64,000 nucleotides of DNA, taken from the NCBI GenBank assembly GCA_029531795.1, contig JAPEIS010000003.1, positions 2,046,001 to 2,110,000 on the forward strand. Direction: 5' to 3'. Below the pieces are notes generated by a model. That model was not told the DNA's origin. It worked only from the letters and a program-made list of their open reading frames with translations, and ran no database searches. The stretch comes from Sclerotinia nivalis. Taxonomy: Eukaryota > Ascomycota > Leotiomycetes > Helotiales > Sclerotiniaceae. Within the stretch, counting starts at the first letter, position 1. Every line of letters begins with the position of its first letter. Position numbers and translations under genes: made by a program. Shown piece by piece: positions 46,611-57,900 of the stretch.

Positions 46611-49171
46611 CCCTTATTGATCGAATTAAAATACCCCGAAAAAGCTAGACCATAGTATGACACACCTTTATGATCATATGAAAAGCCTTTATTTTCAGGT
46701 TCTAGACCTCTAATTCGTTTAGAGGTTCGAATTTCGGGTTTTTCGAAAGAGTTTTCTTCGATTTCAACATCCGAAAGCTCTGATTCGTCGGATATTTCGA
46801 CTATTTCCCTTTCAGGAGTAGGGGTTTCTACTATAATTGAAGTTGAATTTTCTTCTTCTTGACTTATAGTATTAATAGGTTCGAAATCAGGGCTTTCTTC
46901 TTCCAAAATATTTAAATCCTGATTTTTATATTCATCGGAATATTTTAAATTCTCCTGAATATCAACATCCCTTGCACTAATCACTCTTTTTATTGCAGGG
47001 ATATATATTAGAAAGTTATTAGAGGATTCAAAACCTACTAATATACCTTTTCGAGCCCTAAAATCCATTTTCCCTTTTCGAATTTCTTTGTTATTCAATA
47101 TATAAGTGAGTGAACCTAGTATTTTTATGTAATCTAGATTAGGTTTCTTATTATATATCAATTCGAAAGGTGATGATTTAATAGAACTATTATAGGTTCT
47201 ATTCTTGATATGGGCTATAGCCTGAATTAGATAAGGCCATAGAAAAAGAGGAATATCTTTTTCTTTAATTAGACATAATAATCTTTCGATTATATATCTA
47301 TTTAATACCTCAGCTATTCCATTTTGGGAATGCGTATACGGGCTTATATACTCTGAAATAATCCCGTGATTTTTGATGAAAATAGACCATTTATTCGATA
47401 AAAACTCTAGAGCATTATCTAGTCTTAATATTTTAATGTTAATTTTAAACTGAGTTTTAATTAGATTATAAAACTCTATTAGAATATCGTAGGCTTGTGA
47501 TTTGAATTTAATGGGATATACCCAAATAGCTCTAGTAGCCCATTCCGTAAAGGTTAAAAAGTATTTTTCACCTTTAATTCCTGTAATTCGAAAGGGCCCT
47601 GCAATATCAAGGCTGAATTTTTCGAATTTATTCGATATAGGAGGTATTTCAGAAGGTTCTCGGCTTATTATTTGATGGAATTTGCCGAATTTACATGGTT
47701 CGCATGTATTTAAATCAGATATATTATCTTCTGATTTAATATTTAAGGATTTGATGAGATGATCCTTATTGATATGACCTAATCTCTTATGCATTAGATT
47801 CAAATCGATTTTATTGGCTAATAGCTCTGGTTCTTCTTCGAATTCAGAGCTGTTATTGGTATTAATGCTTTCGATATATTTAGAGTTTATTTTAAAATCT
47901 AAATAATAAGCATTATTGATCCAAGGAGCTGTGGTTTTAATATTATACCCTTTATGAACTAGGTTGATTTTGTCTCCAGGAGGGATAATATGACTAGCCC
48001 AACCTCTAGTAGCTATTTTATTCGTACTAATTAAGGTTGTAGCTAATTTGGGTATATAATATACCCCTTGAATAATCACCTCTGAATTATTATTAATAAT
48101 AATAGGAATATCGCCTATTCCTTCGATTGAGACGTTTTCACCACTAGCTACAGTGATACAATGATTCTTTAATGGTTTATAATTAATAAACCATTCTTTA
48201 TTAGGGCAATAATGTTCTGTGGCACCGGAATCTAATATGAATTTATATTTCGAAATATTAGCTAAATTAGCTATTCCGATATTATGATTCACAGTCATTA
48301 ACTGTTTGTTTGAAAGAGGGTTCTTTTTGCTCGAATCATTATTCGAATTCGAATTTGAATTAGAATTAGATTGCTTATTATTAGCACCCTTATTATTCTT
48401 TAATTCAGGGTATTTAATGAAGCATTTTGATTCTAAATGACCCTTCTTTCGGCAATGACTACAATAAGGAGTTTTATTCTTATTTTTAAAGCTAGCCTTA
48501 TTTGCATTGAAATCTGTATTAGATTTCATTCTAGCCTCTTCAGATATTAATTCAGAAAATAAATTATCTAAATCAATATTGTTGTCATTATTAGCTAGCT
48601 CCTTAGCTAATTCTTCGTATTTTCTAGAGGCAAAACCATCGAAAGAACTAGGTAGGCCTCTAAAAAGAAACCATGCTATAAAAGCCTTCGGAATTTCGTA
48701 TTTCATTGATTTTAAATAGTTATACGATGATTGAATAGAATTAGTATAATCATCCATATCATCAGAACTATTATAATTGGATTCTATTAGTTTATTCAGA
48801 TATCTCCCCATTAGTTCTAGTGAAGATTCTCCGAATATTTTATTAATAGCTTCCCAGAGAGTTTTAGCCGTAGTTTTATCCTTAAATCTTTCGACTAATT
48901 CGAAGCTAATTATAGATTTAATAGCTCCTAAAGCTCTCTTTTCATTTCGAAGATATTCGGAAGCTTTTTCATTGAATTTAATAGCCAATTCTGGGGTATA
49001 AGGCTCTCCTTTATCATTTACATATAATGATTTATTTGGAGGCGTTTCGGATCCATCGATATAAGGCATAAAACCATTAATTTCGAGGTATAATTTAGCC
49101 TTATTTATCCATTCAATATAATTAGACCTCCCTTTTAAGGGTTCTCCTTTAAAAGTTATACCAGAAGCCAT
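46607..49171 (-). CDS. Copia Gag, protease and integrase region
   Basis: The 854-residue frame starts at the ATG at 49171. It contains a Gag domain, a CCHC zinc knuckle (CSHCRKKGHLESKC), the aspartic protease motif LDSGATEHYC, the integrase zinc-binding part (HKRLGHI and CEPCKFGK), and a catalytic core with FSLDIAGPF, LRLDNALEF and HSQNGIAEVLNR. A disordered Glu/Ser-rich linker follows. It ends with TGA directly after a run of four G. The copia family usually encodes Gag and Pol in one frame, so the stop here looks like a one-base change. Confidence 0.92.
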   Translation of the reverse strand: MASGITFKGEPLKGRSNYIEWINKAKLYLEINGFMPYIDGSETPPNKSLYVNDKGEPYTPELAIKFNEKASEYLRNEKRALGAIKSIISFELVERFKDKTTAKTLWEAINKIFGESSLELMGRYLNKLIESNYNSSDDMDDYTNSIQSSYNYLKSMKYEIPKAFIAWFLFRGLPSSFDGFASRKYEELAKELANNDNNIDLDNLFSELISEEARMKSNTDFNANKASFKNKNKTPYCSHCRKKGHLESKCFIKYPELKNNKGANNKQSNSNSNSNSNNDSSKKNPLSNKQLMTVNHNIGIANLANISKYKFILDSGATEHYCPNKEWFINYKPLKNHCITVASGENVSIEGIGDIPIIINNNSEVIIQGVYYIPKLATTLISTNKIATRGWASHIIPPGDKINLVHKGYNIKTTAPWINNAYYLDFKINSKYIESINTNNSSEFEEEPELLANKIDLNLMHKRLGHINKDHLIKSLNIKSEDNISDLNTCEPCKFGKFHQIISREPSEIPPISNKFEKFSLDIAGPFRITGIKGEKYFLTFTEWATRAIWVYPIKFKSQAYDILIEFYNLIKTQFKINIKILRLDNALEFLSNKWSIFIKNHGIISEYISPYTHSQNGIAEVLNRYIIERLLCLIKEKDIPLFLWPYLIQAIAHIKNRTYNSSIKSSPFELIYNKKPNLDYIKILGSLTYILNNKEIRKGKMDFRARKGILVGFESSNNFLIYIPAIKRVISARDVDIQENLKYSDEYKNQDLNILEEESPDFEPINTISQEEENSTSIIVETPTPEREIVEISDESELSDVEIEENSFEKPEIRTSKRIRGLEPENKGFSYDHKGVSYYGLAFSGYFNSINKG

Positions 49172-49640
49172 TTTTAAGCTTTTATATGTAAGCTATATGG
49201 ACTTTTAATCTAGTATAGTATTAATACTAATTTTGATGAATTTAGTATTAAAATTTGAATGGAATTCGATAGTGATTCGATTTAATATCGAAATTAGATC
49301 GATTTCGGTATAATAAACCAGCCACCTCTTAAATTAGATCTTTATTTTAAACTTTATAAAATAAAGCCTAAATAAGCTAGGGCACCTTGGTATGAAGAAA
49401 TTGATATATCACCCGCTATGGGTAGCGTATAGCTTAAATATATCGTCTAGGGACCTAATTTTATTCACTCAATTAGGTTTAGCTTTAGGGACGCAGGCCT
49501 TAGGGTTTATTTTAGTATATTTCGATAATAATTCAATATGATATTGATATTATATCGATATAGTGATATTCGACAGCTCAATAGCTATAATATTATAGCT
49601 TTGAATCGAGCTAGTACCCCTTTTTAAGCTAGTATTTGAC

Positions 49641-49657
49641 TAGCCGGGCTCATAACC
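49641..49657 (-). promoter_or_regulatory. Copia primer binding site (initiator tRNA-Met anticodon arm type)
   Basis: Next to the 5' LTR, the plus strand reads TAGCCGGGCTCATAACC, which looks like the anticodon arm of an initiator methionine tRNA with CAT at its centre. Its complement is the primer binding site. Drosophila copia is known to prime with an internal half of initiator tRNA-Met in the same way. Confidence 0.65.
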
Positions 49658-49832
49658 TCTCGTAGGAGGTTGATCGGATAATAATAAATAATATAATAAT
49701 AATACTATAATATTATTTATTATAATAGTGGAAGACTTAGTCGTATTTAGCTTAGGAGTGATCGAATATATGAACAATAGAATATTGAAGTCAGAATTAT
49801 ATATATATTGAATATTGAATTTTTTATCTGCT

Positions 49833-49866
<34 letters not shown>

Positions 49867-50063
49867 AGAATAAGAAAATTCTATATGCTTCCATTTCATT
49901 CTATTCCATTATAAATCATTCTGATATGATATATGATCGAAATTTTATATAATAATAAAATTTAATAATATGAAATCATATTATTAATATATCACGTGAT
50001 CATATAACTATTGGTTCGGTAAATATTATTAAGTGTTTTAATAACTTATTAGGAATTCTCACA
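49658..50063 (-). repeat. 5' LTR of the copia element
   Basis: 406 nt, matching the other LTR except for one extra T in the homopolymer (31 against 30). The inner edge is followed immediately by the primer binding site. Confidence 0.92.
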
Positions 50064-50068
50064 AGTTT
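50064..50068. repeat. 5-bp target-site duplication (right)
   Basis: AGTTT directly outside the right LTR, equal to 44535..44539. The flanks joined at this site form a normal intron. Confidence 0.75.
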
Positions 50069-50372
50069 TAAACAAATTTGCGATGCCTAATATGAGGATA
50101 TAGCATACCACTCTGCCCACCTTTCCAGCAGCCATAGCCAAAATAGGATATCTCAAATCCTTTGGGCCAACATAAGCAAAAGGTTCAAAAAATTCCTGCG
50201 ATTCTGGAAGACGTTGCACCAGCCAGTGTGCAGCATGATTGACGGCATTCGCAAACTGACTATACGTGATATCTTTATATCCTTTAGAAATATCTTCTTC
50301 GTCTACTGGTACCGAGACCCAAGGACTTTGGGGATCCATTTGTGCTCTCTCATCGAGTATGGAAAGCGCCAT

Positions 50373-50837
50373 GCGTTCTCCATGTTAACACCTGGTATAG
50401 GAAGAGAGTGTGTGTTAGTCATGATGTAGGCTTGTTGTTAGATTTGCGTGCAATTTCGTGTTAATGGGGAGGAGAAGTCTGAGATGTACTTGCTTAGCTA
50501 TAGTTACAAGTGCTTGTTGGCATGGTTGGTTAGAGCAACTGTTGGTAGTGGAGGTCCGAAGCCCGCAACAACCTACCGAGGCCGGTAACAAACAACCCCT
50601 TAATATATCAAGATTCAAATTCAATTATGAAACAATACTATTGGATCCATATTACAAAAATCAAGTTTAAAACACTTATAATTAGATTACAGCTCAATAT
50701 TCACTCGCGGGTCTGGGAAGGTAAAGGGCGCCAACCTCGACCCCGCACCATATGTATCTCATACCTTTTACTTTCCTATGGATACTTTTTCCAAGTAAAC
50801 CGAATTTTGATGAAATCTTAATTAGATCGGCCTTGAA
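50373..50837. promoter_or_regulatory. Shared divergent region of the two broken metabolic genes
   Basis: This 465-nt gap lies between the start of the adenylation gene (minus) and the start of the alpha/beta hydrolase (plus), an arrangement typical of co-regulated cluster genes. No binding site could be named. Confidence 0.35.
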
Positions 50838-52273
50838 ATGGCTTCAACATTCAAAACAATCGAGCATGTTATCCCAGGCCAGCATATCCGAGAATATCCC
50901 AATGGAACCAAGCACCAACAAGAAGATATTCTCCAGCTGTCTATCGAGCAATACATTCCTATAAATTCTCCTAGTCCAATTTCTGACAACTCTATTACCG
51001 TTATTGGGGTGCATGGTAGTGGTTTTCCCAAGGTAAAACATCTTCAATATGTTAGTCAAAACTTCAATAAACTAATTCCCAACTTCAGGAAACTTACGAA
51101 CCATTGTGGGAAGATTTGTATTCCAGTTTGCTTTCGCGTAATGTACATATACGAAGTATATGGGTGGCAGATTGCTCTAATCAGGGAGCTAGTGGGATAT
51201 TGAATGAAGATGTGCAGGGTGATGACAGTTCGTGATGTACTTGAAACATTCTCAAACAAACCGAATCTGTTGCTAATTGATTATAACCAGCTTGCTGGTT
51301 CGACCACTCCCGCGATTTACTTCACATGATCAACCATTTTCGAAGCGAGATGCCGCGTCCTCTTGTTGGAATAGCGCATAGTATGGGGTGTGCACAACTG
51401 TAAGCTTATGGATTTAGATCAAATGCATACTAGGTACTTACTGACACTCCCAGTATTAACTTATCCATCATGCATCCACGCCTACTGTCTACACTGATTC
51501 TTTACGAGCCGGTGATGATGACATCTGGAACTAGAAATGGCGAGCCAAACCCTGCTCTCATGTCGCCCATACGACGCTAACTTTGGGATACACGCGAGAA
51601 AGCCGAAAGCTATTTCCGCAAAGCTTTCAAAACATGGGATGCACGCGCTCTCGAGCTGTATCTAAAGCACGGCTTAAGGGCAATTCCAACTGCTCTCTAT
51701 AATCCCACCCAGGAAATTCCAGCAAGCACTGTGACTTTGACACCTAGTAAGCATCAGGAAGCGTGGAGCTATACACAAGTCAATTTCGAACCAAGAGAAG
51801 CGGGGTTGGATCGATTATTGCTTCCTGACTGGGACAATAATCTAGATGTACCTATGCTATTTACTCGCACCGAGTGTAGTATTACGATGCGTAACCTGCC
51901 ACATCTTCGTCCTAGTGTTCTCTACATATTCGGTAACAAAAGTCCTTTATCATCCGCATCCTCGCAGGACGAAAAGATGACTCTCACAGGCTCAGGCATA
52001 GGTGGAAGTGGTGGTGCAGCTAAAGATGTGGTGAAAAAGGTGACGTTCTCAGATGCGGGTCATCTTTTTGTTTTTGAAAATGTGAATGAAAGTGCTCGTG
52101 TGGCAGCAGATTGGATTGAGCGATGGCTTGGGGGGTGGTTGGCTGATAAAAAATTCTATAAGATGTATAAGAGTAAGAAATCGGATGAGGAGATGCTGAG
52201 AGTATCTAAGGCTTGGTTGGCAACTGCAAAGTTATCCAATACTACGCCTCGCCCGATCAAAGAGAAGCTTTAG
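50838..52273 (+). pseudogene. Alpha/beta hydrolase of fungal secondary-metabolism type with one in-frame stop
   Basis: Exons 50838..51032, 51089..51227, 51291..51399 and 51454..52273 join in phase, 421 codons. The start reads STFKTIEHVIPGQHIREYP, a conserved opening of this hydrolase group. HGSGFPK is the oxyanion region. After two introns comes WFDHSRDLLHMINHF and the nucleophile elbow AHSMGCAQ with its Ser. FSDAGHLFVFE near the end supplies the His. One codon inside exon 4 is TAA (51578..51580), in the stretch SPIRR-stop-LWDTREKAE, where relatives have an acidic residue. All else is intact, so this is either a very young nonsense allele or a sequence error. It is divergent from the broken adenylation gene. 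Confidence 0.85.
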
Positions 52274-53022
52274 ACAGAATTATGCCAAAAGTGGCGGTCG
52301 TGCTTAATGTTCTAGGAGTGCCACTGTGTGTGTGTTTGCTTAGGTTTTCGCCAAGGCCGGATAGTATAGGGTGCAAGGACTAAAATTTGTGGAGAGTGAA
52401 GCATAGAGCAGACGTAATGGAGGAAATGGAAATGTTATGGAATAGGCACTATGCATGAGCCCAGATAAAGAGATATGAGATATCAAGGAGTTACAAGAAA
52501 GAATTAGTCCGCAAATACAATCATAAATGCTTGAATCTTGCGATATCTCATAATAACCAACTCGGAAATTACACATGAATATGAATAGCCACACCCATCG
52601 GAAGTTGCACATGCTGAAGACCAAAAATCTCAAAAACAAGGGGTGAAGTAAGTTCAGTCTTGTCTGATGTAGTCAAGCCAGGAACTTCAAATTATCAACT
52701 TGATGACAGCTGGATATTATAGGGAACATGCTTTATTTTGGTATTTGGTATTATACACGGGTGTATTTAATCGCAAGGTAACCCAAGGTATTGTGGCTTT
52801 AGTACTATCCCCCAGAACTCCATGTAGACATGAAAACCCCTTGATACAATGGCATCGCGAAGGCCTTTATGTATCTAATTTCCGGGGTCGCTGCTCATTA
52901 TGCAATCCTGCAAGAACTATGTCTTACATCATAAAATCCCAAAATGAGATATTCGTAACATTCCGGTGGTCTTTAACAGTCCGGAAACCAGAAAAATTAA
53001 TTCTGAACCGCATATCTCATGA
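52274..53022. other. Intergenic region between convergent genes
   Basis: No coding signal is supported; the frames at 52340 and 52700 have no family resemblance. Confidence 0.5.
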
Positions 53023-54251
53023 TCATCTGTAACCGCGGTTTCTATCATTTCCTCGCCCGGCGTTCCAGTTGTTGCCATTGCGGTTATTGCTGTTGTTGGT
53101 ACGTCCTCCTACAAGATTGTCGCTGTAGAGTCCTTGGTTTCTACCGTTATTATTACGACTGCCACCATCCCGGTCATCGGTATCCATTCGATCGTCAAAC
53201 CCGTACGAGCCATCAATAATATCCTCCCGAGAACTTCGCGAACTGTCGTATCGTGAATCATAACTGTCGGATCCTGAACTACGTTCGACACGGCTAGCCT
53301 TTGGGCCAGTAGGGACGCTCAATCGAGCTGCGGCACGTTGGTTGGAAAGTATGGGTGTATGCGTAATAGCTCCAGACTTGTTGTAAACGTACAGTAAGTT
53401 ACCATCCGCCTGTTGTGGCCTCGTCAGTAATGCCAAAAACATATTATACTCTGTCTCTAAATACCTCTTGATTGTTGAATGTATCAATAACATTGTCAGC
53501 CCCATCCTTTGTATCAAAAATGATTTCTGCAATGACTCTTGGATAGTCAGAAATAATGCGACAGCTCAATGGAGCTCCGCCAACCGGTGTCATCGCTGTC
53601 TCAATATCTTGCACAGAAGTGCCTCGCGCGAAGTTCTCTGCCATCACAATATATGGTCCCGCGAGTCCCTTGATAGACAAACTTCCAGTAGGCGCCTTCG
53701 ACTTTCCAACAATATTGTATTGAGCGTTCAAGTTTGGTGTTGATGCAGAGCCATTTAAAGCTTTCACAAGTCGATCGTTGCGCGTTCGCATATTGATGTT
53801 TCTTGGGCCACGGGGAGGGATTTGGGAGGCTCGAGGAGCGCCTGGATTGTTTAAGGAGTGCAAATCGTGTGTCCATTCCGCATCAACGTTTCCGACAGCG
53901 AGTGTGGAATTTTGCCTAGGTGCAGGTTTGGATACAGCCGGGCCACGCTATTCATTGTTAGATGCGCAATTTGTAGACACCTGCCGGTAACCTTCATACC
54001 TTTCCAACGCCCATTCTGCTGGCAAGTGAGGGACCAGTGCCCGGTTTGCGATTGTTCGTTGCTCCTGGCGCACTCACCCGACGATTCTTGCCCAAGAATT
54101 TATTGGCTAGAAGCTCATCCTTACGGCGCTCACGTCCTAATGAAAGGGTCAGTCGTCCACGATATATCAAATATATCAAGTACTCAGATCGAGATTGCTT
54201 ACCTTTGTTAATGAATCCATTGAAATCGGGAAGGTCAGTTTTGGGTGCCAT
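53023..54251 (-). CDS. RRM-like RNA-binding protein with RGG/Asn-rich tail
   Basis: Four exons (54203..54251, 54000..54136, 53465..53947, 53023..53409) close in frame to about 351 residues. The N-terminus (MAPKTDLPDFNGFINKG, then RERRKDELLANKFLGKNRR) is basic. The middle has an RNA-recognition-like fold: YIVMAENFARGTSVQDIETAM, then CRIISDYPRVIAEIIFDTKDGADNVIDTFNNQ, with the second intron-interrupted strand ADGNLLYVYNK. The tail is Ser/Arg/Asp-rich and then Asn/Arg/Gly-rich (NRNGNNWNAGRGNDRNRGYR), as in nuclear RNA-binding proteins. The exact orthologue is not named. All introns have clear GT..AG ends. Confidence 0.8.
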
Positions 54252-54993
54252 AATGCTGTGCTGCAGCAACCTATTGTTAGTTTGAAGAAAGGTTAATAAA
54301 CTTGCAGAAGTCCTCGTAAAACAATATTCAAAAAAGTGGGTGAATATCTTCAGAATACGTTAAAATATTTCTGAGGTTGAAGACAGGAATTAGAGTTGAT
54401 GGGGATGGATGGGTAATTCAATCAATCTTCAATCTTCAGGTCAGGTCGCGAAAGTTTAAGGTCACAGCACAGTAACCTTACGCGAATAAAGGCAAATGCG
54501 GAAGATGCGGCCGCGTGATATAGGGGATTTTCTTCAGCCTCCTGCCCATGTGTTCCCCCCCCCTCCCCCCTTTCCTATTTTCCTGATCATGAAGGGGGTG
54601 GGCATATGCCTGCCATCACTTTGCGCGGGCGAAAAGATGTAATCTCTGTAGTGCAAAAAAGAGGCTAACATTTATTGATGTGTGACATTGCAAGTTAGGT
54701 AGGTACGAATCACACCCAGATAAGTTTATTTCTTTGCTCTTTGCTCTTTCTATTTCACAGTGGTAGGCTAGTTTTCTCTCAAGTCTCATTTCAGTTTCCT
54801 TTCGATTCTCTCCAATTGACAACCCCAACAAAGCTTACATGTTGACTTCTTTTTGGATTTTTGGTTAATAGAGTACGCGTAAGTCCCGCGGATTTTCTTT
54901 TTTCAGCCATCTTTCAATCTACATGCTTCGTCACTCTTCTCATGATCCTCGTGATCCATATACTCGCATTGTTGAAGCTGTACTCTTTAATTA
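54252..54993. promoter_or_regulatory. Divergent promoter region of the RRM and repeat-protein genes
   Basis: This 742-nt gap separates two divergent starts. It contains a C-rich homopolymer block near 54556..54578 and TCTTTGCTCTTTGCTC near 54733. No gene is seen. Confidence 0.4.
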
Positions 54994-57900
54994 ATGAAGT
55001 GTAGGCAAGACCTGAAACCGAGACAAGCAAACATGATTTCCATATCATTCCAAACCCCCGAGAAGACCAACGATGAGAACAAACCTCTTCCTCGAACTCC
55101 TCGTACGCCCAACTCACACAAGGTCCAGGATTTGGGACGAACATCATCTCAAAAGAAAGCTCGCCAAATTTTTGATAGCTTAAGAAGCTTGAAGACACGC
55201 GGGAAATCCAGCGGTGACGTAGAAGACGAGTACGACCAGTCTCCTGGCACTGGCAGTCCCATTCGCCGCAAGAATTCGACATGGGACCTCTTTGGAACCA
55301 TTCGCTCCAAGAAATCTAGTGAATTCGGTACTCCTGAGAATGAAAGACCTCTCACCACAACTCCCTTCAAATCAGGAGTGCAAATTAGTATGTAATGATG
55401 GTCTCAGTACGTGTCCGTTAATCTGATCATGTATTCACAGATGAGGCTTCGGAACTGCTTCCAAAAAGACGAAAGAGTCTTGTTAACATACTCGGGTCAA
55501 TCTCTAACAAGGTATCCCCTAGACGTGGTGCGAATTTACGAGAAAACACGCACGGCGAAGAAAGCTTGCCAGAGTATTGTGAAGAGGATGTGTTTGCCGA
55601 GAAATTAGCAAAAGAATTGGTAGATTTGCAAGCTGATAACCGGAGTCTTACACATACATCAGCATCGAATGGAAAATCAAGATTTCCCAACGAAAGATTA
55701 AGAGGAGCATACGATTTGGAACCCAGTCACGATAACATAATCGAAAGTAAGTTTATCGACATATTCTGTGATTACGCCAAAGACATGTCTAACAAATCTT
55801 GAAGATTTTAAGCATCAACAACTCGATGATCTCCTCAACGATCGAGATTGTAACGATGCAAACAGTTGTGAGCCTTTCTGTCATGAACATCCTTGACAAT
55901 TGATGTCTGACAGGTCAGCCATAGGGACAAGCCAAGCGCAGACACTTCAGGATGAAAAATTCGCAGAACAAACGGCCAGTCAAACACCGACAACAGACGG
56001 GGACAGATCAAAGACACCAGACTCATACCTTTGCTCGATTATCAGGTCTTTTGACGACTACAACCGTGAACCAACATTTCCCAAGGGAAAAGGAGCGGCA
56101 GTTTCCCCATCACCATCCCCTGAAAAGCTACAGCCAACCAAGCCCGTTGATTTTCTGAAGGATTTGAGTCCAGATGTTATCCCTGAATGCCAGTCAGGTC
56201 CACGGTAAGGACCTTTTCTGTATTGGGAGCTATAGCTAACGCCAATTTACAGTGATCAATCCATGGATACGAATTTATCAATCGGTTTCAACACCGAAAA
56301 GCCCAAAACGCCGGAGAGGATATATGAACAACCAATAATCACGATTCGGAAAGTGACATCTGATTCCGATTCTGGCTTGGTGTTTGAAGATTCAATAGCT
56401 CCGTCACCACCAATGTGGCTAGACGTAGTGAAATCTGAAGATGCGATGCTGAAAAGCAGAGCAAGACTCCCTTATCAATTTTCTGGATCGCATGTTCACG
56501 AAGTCGACGCTGTTTCTGTAGCTGATATTGAAGAACAAAAAGGTTACCGTCAAAACTTAGAGGCGGCTCCTTCAAACACCGAAGAATCAGACCAGCAGAG
56601 AATTGCTCGCAGTATCAAGCAGACCGTAGATAAAATGACGAAAAACCTACATCTTACAACCTTCTCGGAAGAGACGTCAGAAAACTGGGACGAGGACCGT
56701 TTGGAGGAAGAAAGTTATCCAAGTGCACTTGAATATAAACATGGCATGAGCTCTGATCAGAACCTGGACAATTTTTCAAATATCGTTGAGGATCTTTATA
56801 CCAAAACCCTGAAGCAAAAATCGGCCGTCAAGATGATACGCGAAAACATAAGTTCATTCAACAATCAGGAGTTCTTGGTGGGCCCTATATGTGTCAGGTA
56901 TCCCCAATCAGAGGCAAAATGGCGCCGTGCGCAACACTTTCCAACAGGAAGTCTTGCCCTTTCGGACATACGGAAGCAAAACAAAGGCGAATATTCGGAT
57001 ACAATAACGTATTGTCCAGAAGAATCGTGTATCTATGTTCATCCATGGGGAAAGCTTCCTAGACCTCAGACAAACCTCACTGTTCGTGTAAAATACCCCG
57101 AGACAAAGACTAGATGGGCTCGAACAAAAATTTACGACAACGGCGATCTCGCGATGGCTGACATGAACCAAGAAAACCGTGACGAGTTTTCGGAAATCAA
57201 ATACGATGCTTCTGAACGCTGCTTCCATGTTTACGCCCGGGGTGATGTTGTAGAAGCACCGAATTATATGGTTCGCGTTGACTACCCAGAAACGAAGACT
57301 CAATTGGCTCGAACACAGACCTACAGCAAAAAGGGTCTCGTAATGGCTGATATGTGTAATCAAAGCCATGGAGGGTTTTCAGAAGTTAGATACAATGCCT
57401 CGGAACGCCGCTTCCCGCCTTTCGCCTCGGGCGAAGCTTTCGGTCTATCCGAAAGTTGGGCCCGCGTAGATTTTTCCGAACCAGAGATAGAGCGAAATGT
57501 TCGTGTTGACTACCCAGAAACAGAGACCAGATTGGCCGAAACACAAATGCACGAGAATGAAGAACTTGCCAAATCTGACATTTCAAGACTAAACAATGAC
57601 GAGAATTCCACATTTTTCAACAGTTCACCTGAACGAAGATCACATGTTGATGCTCAGCCTGCAATTATTGAGCCGGTGTACAGAACCCGCGAGCCTGCAT
57701 GGAGACCGACACTATCACCACTCGGTGATCGGGATGAGAATGAGCAAGATCTTCCTGACTTTTCCGATCTAGAGAATGACTTCCAACTTGTTTCCACGGA
57801 ATCACTTCGAAGCTCTTCCCCGGGTATACAGTCACAGGAGGGTGCAGAGGAAGTAGTTGGCGATGATAATTCTGGTAGCAATGACATGAGTCTTTGCGTG

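Larger units (their letters stand above)
44540..50063 (-). mobile_element. Ty1/copia LTR retrotransposon, young full-length insertion
   Basis: The element is 5.5 kb, in minus orientation, bounded by two direct LTRs (49658..50063 is the 5' LTR, 44540..44944 the 3' LTR) and a 5-bp duplication. Order in element sense is gag, protease, integrase, reverse transcriptase, RNase H; integrase before RT defines the copia superfamily. The LTRs read identically by eye except for one T in a long T run, so the insertion is very recent. The only visible coding lesion is a frame break at the integrase/RT junction. It sits in the first intron of an adenylation-domain gene. Base composition is much more AT-rich than in flanking genes. 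Confidence 0.95.
43097..50372 (-). pseudogene. NRPS-like adenylation-domain gene, truncated and split by a retrotransposon
   Basis: This encodes the AMP-binding domain of a fungal adenylate-forming (NRPS-like) reductase. Exons on the minus strand: 50109..50372 (start MALSILDERA), 44241..44505 (with the A3 core PWLIFHTSGTTG), 44054..44190 (YPKPITYTHRMM) and 43097..43986. The first intron, GTATGC at 50108 to TAG at 44506, contains the whole copia element. Exon 4 begins FVGMLIVLSMTTFVHTVVV, then loses frame near 43880: the segment that should precede LVPAIIDALCRDP is deleted. The rest continues in another frame with YVYFAGAPLG, GRTDDYIPLSHG and RILKGSVARIPSL to a stop at 43097. Carrier and thioester-reductase domains are absent. 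It is inactive for reasons independent of the insertion. Confidence 0.85.
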
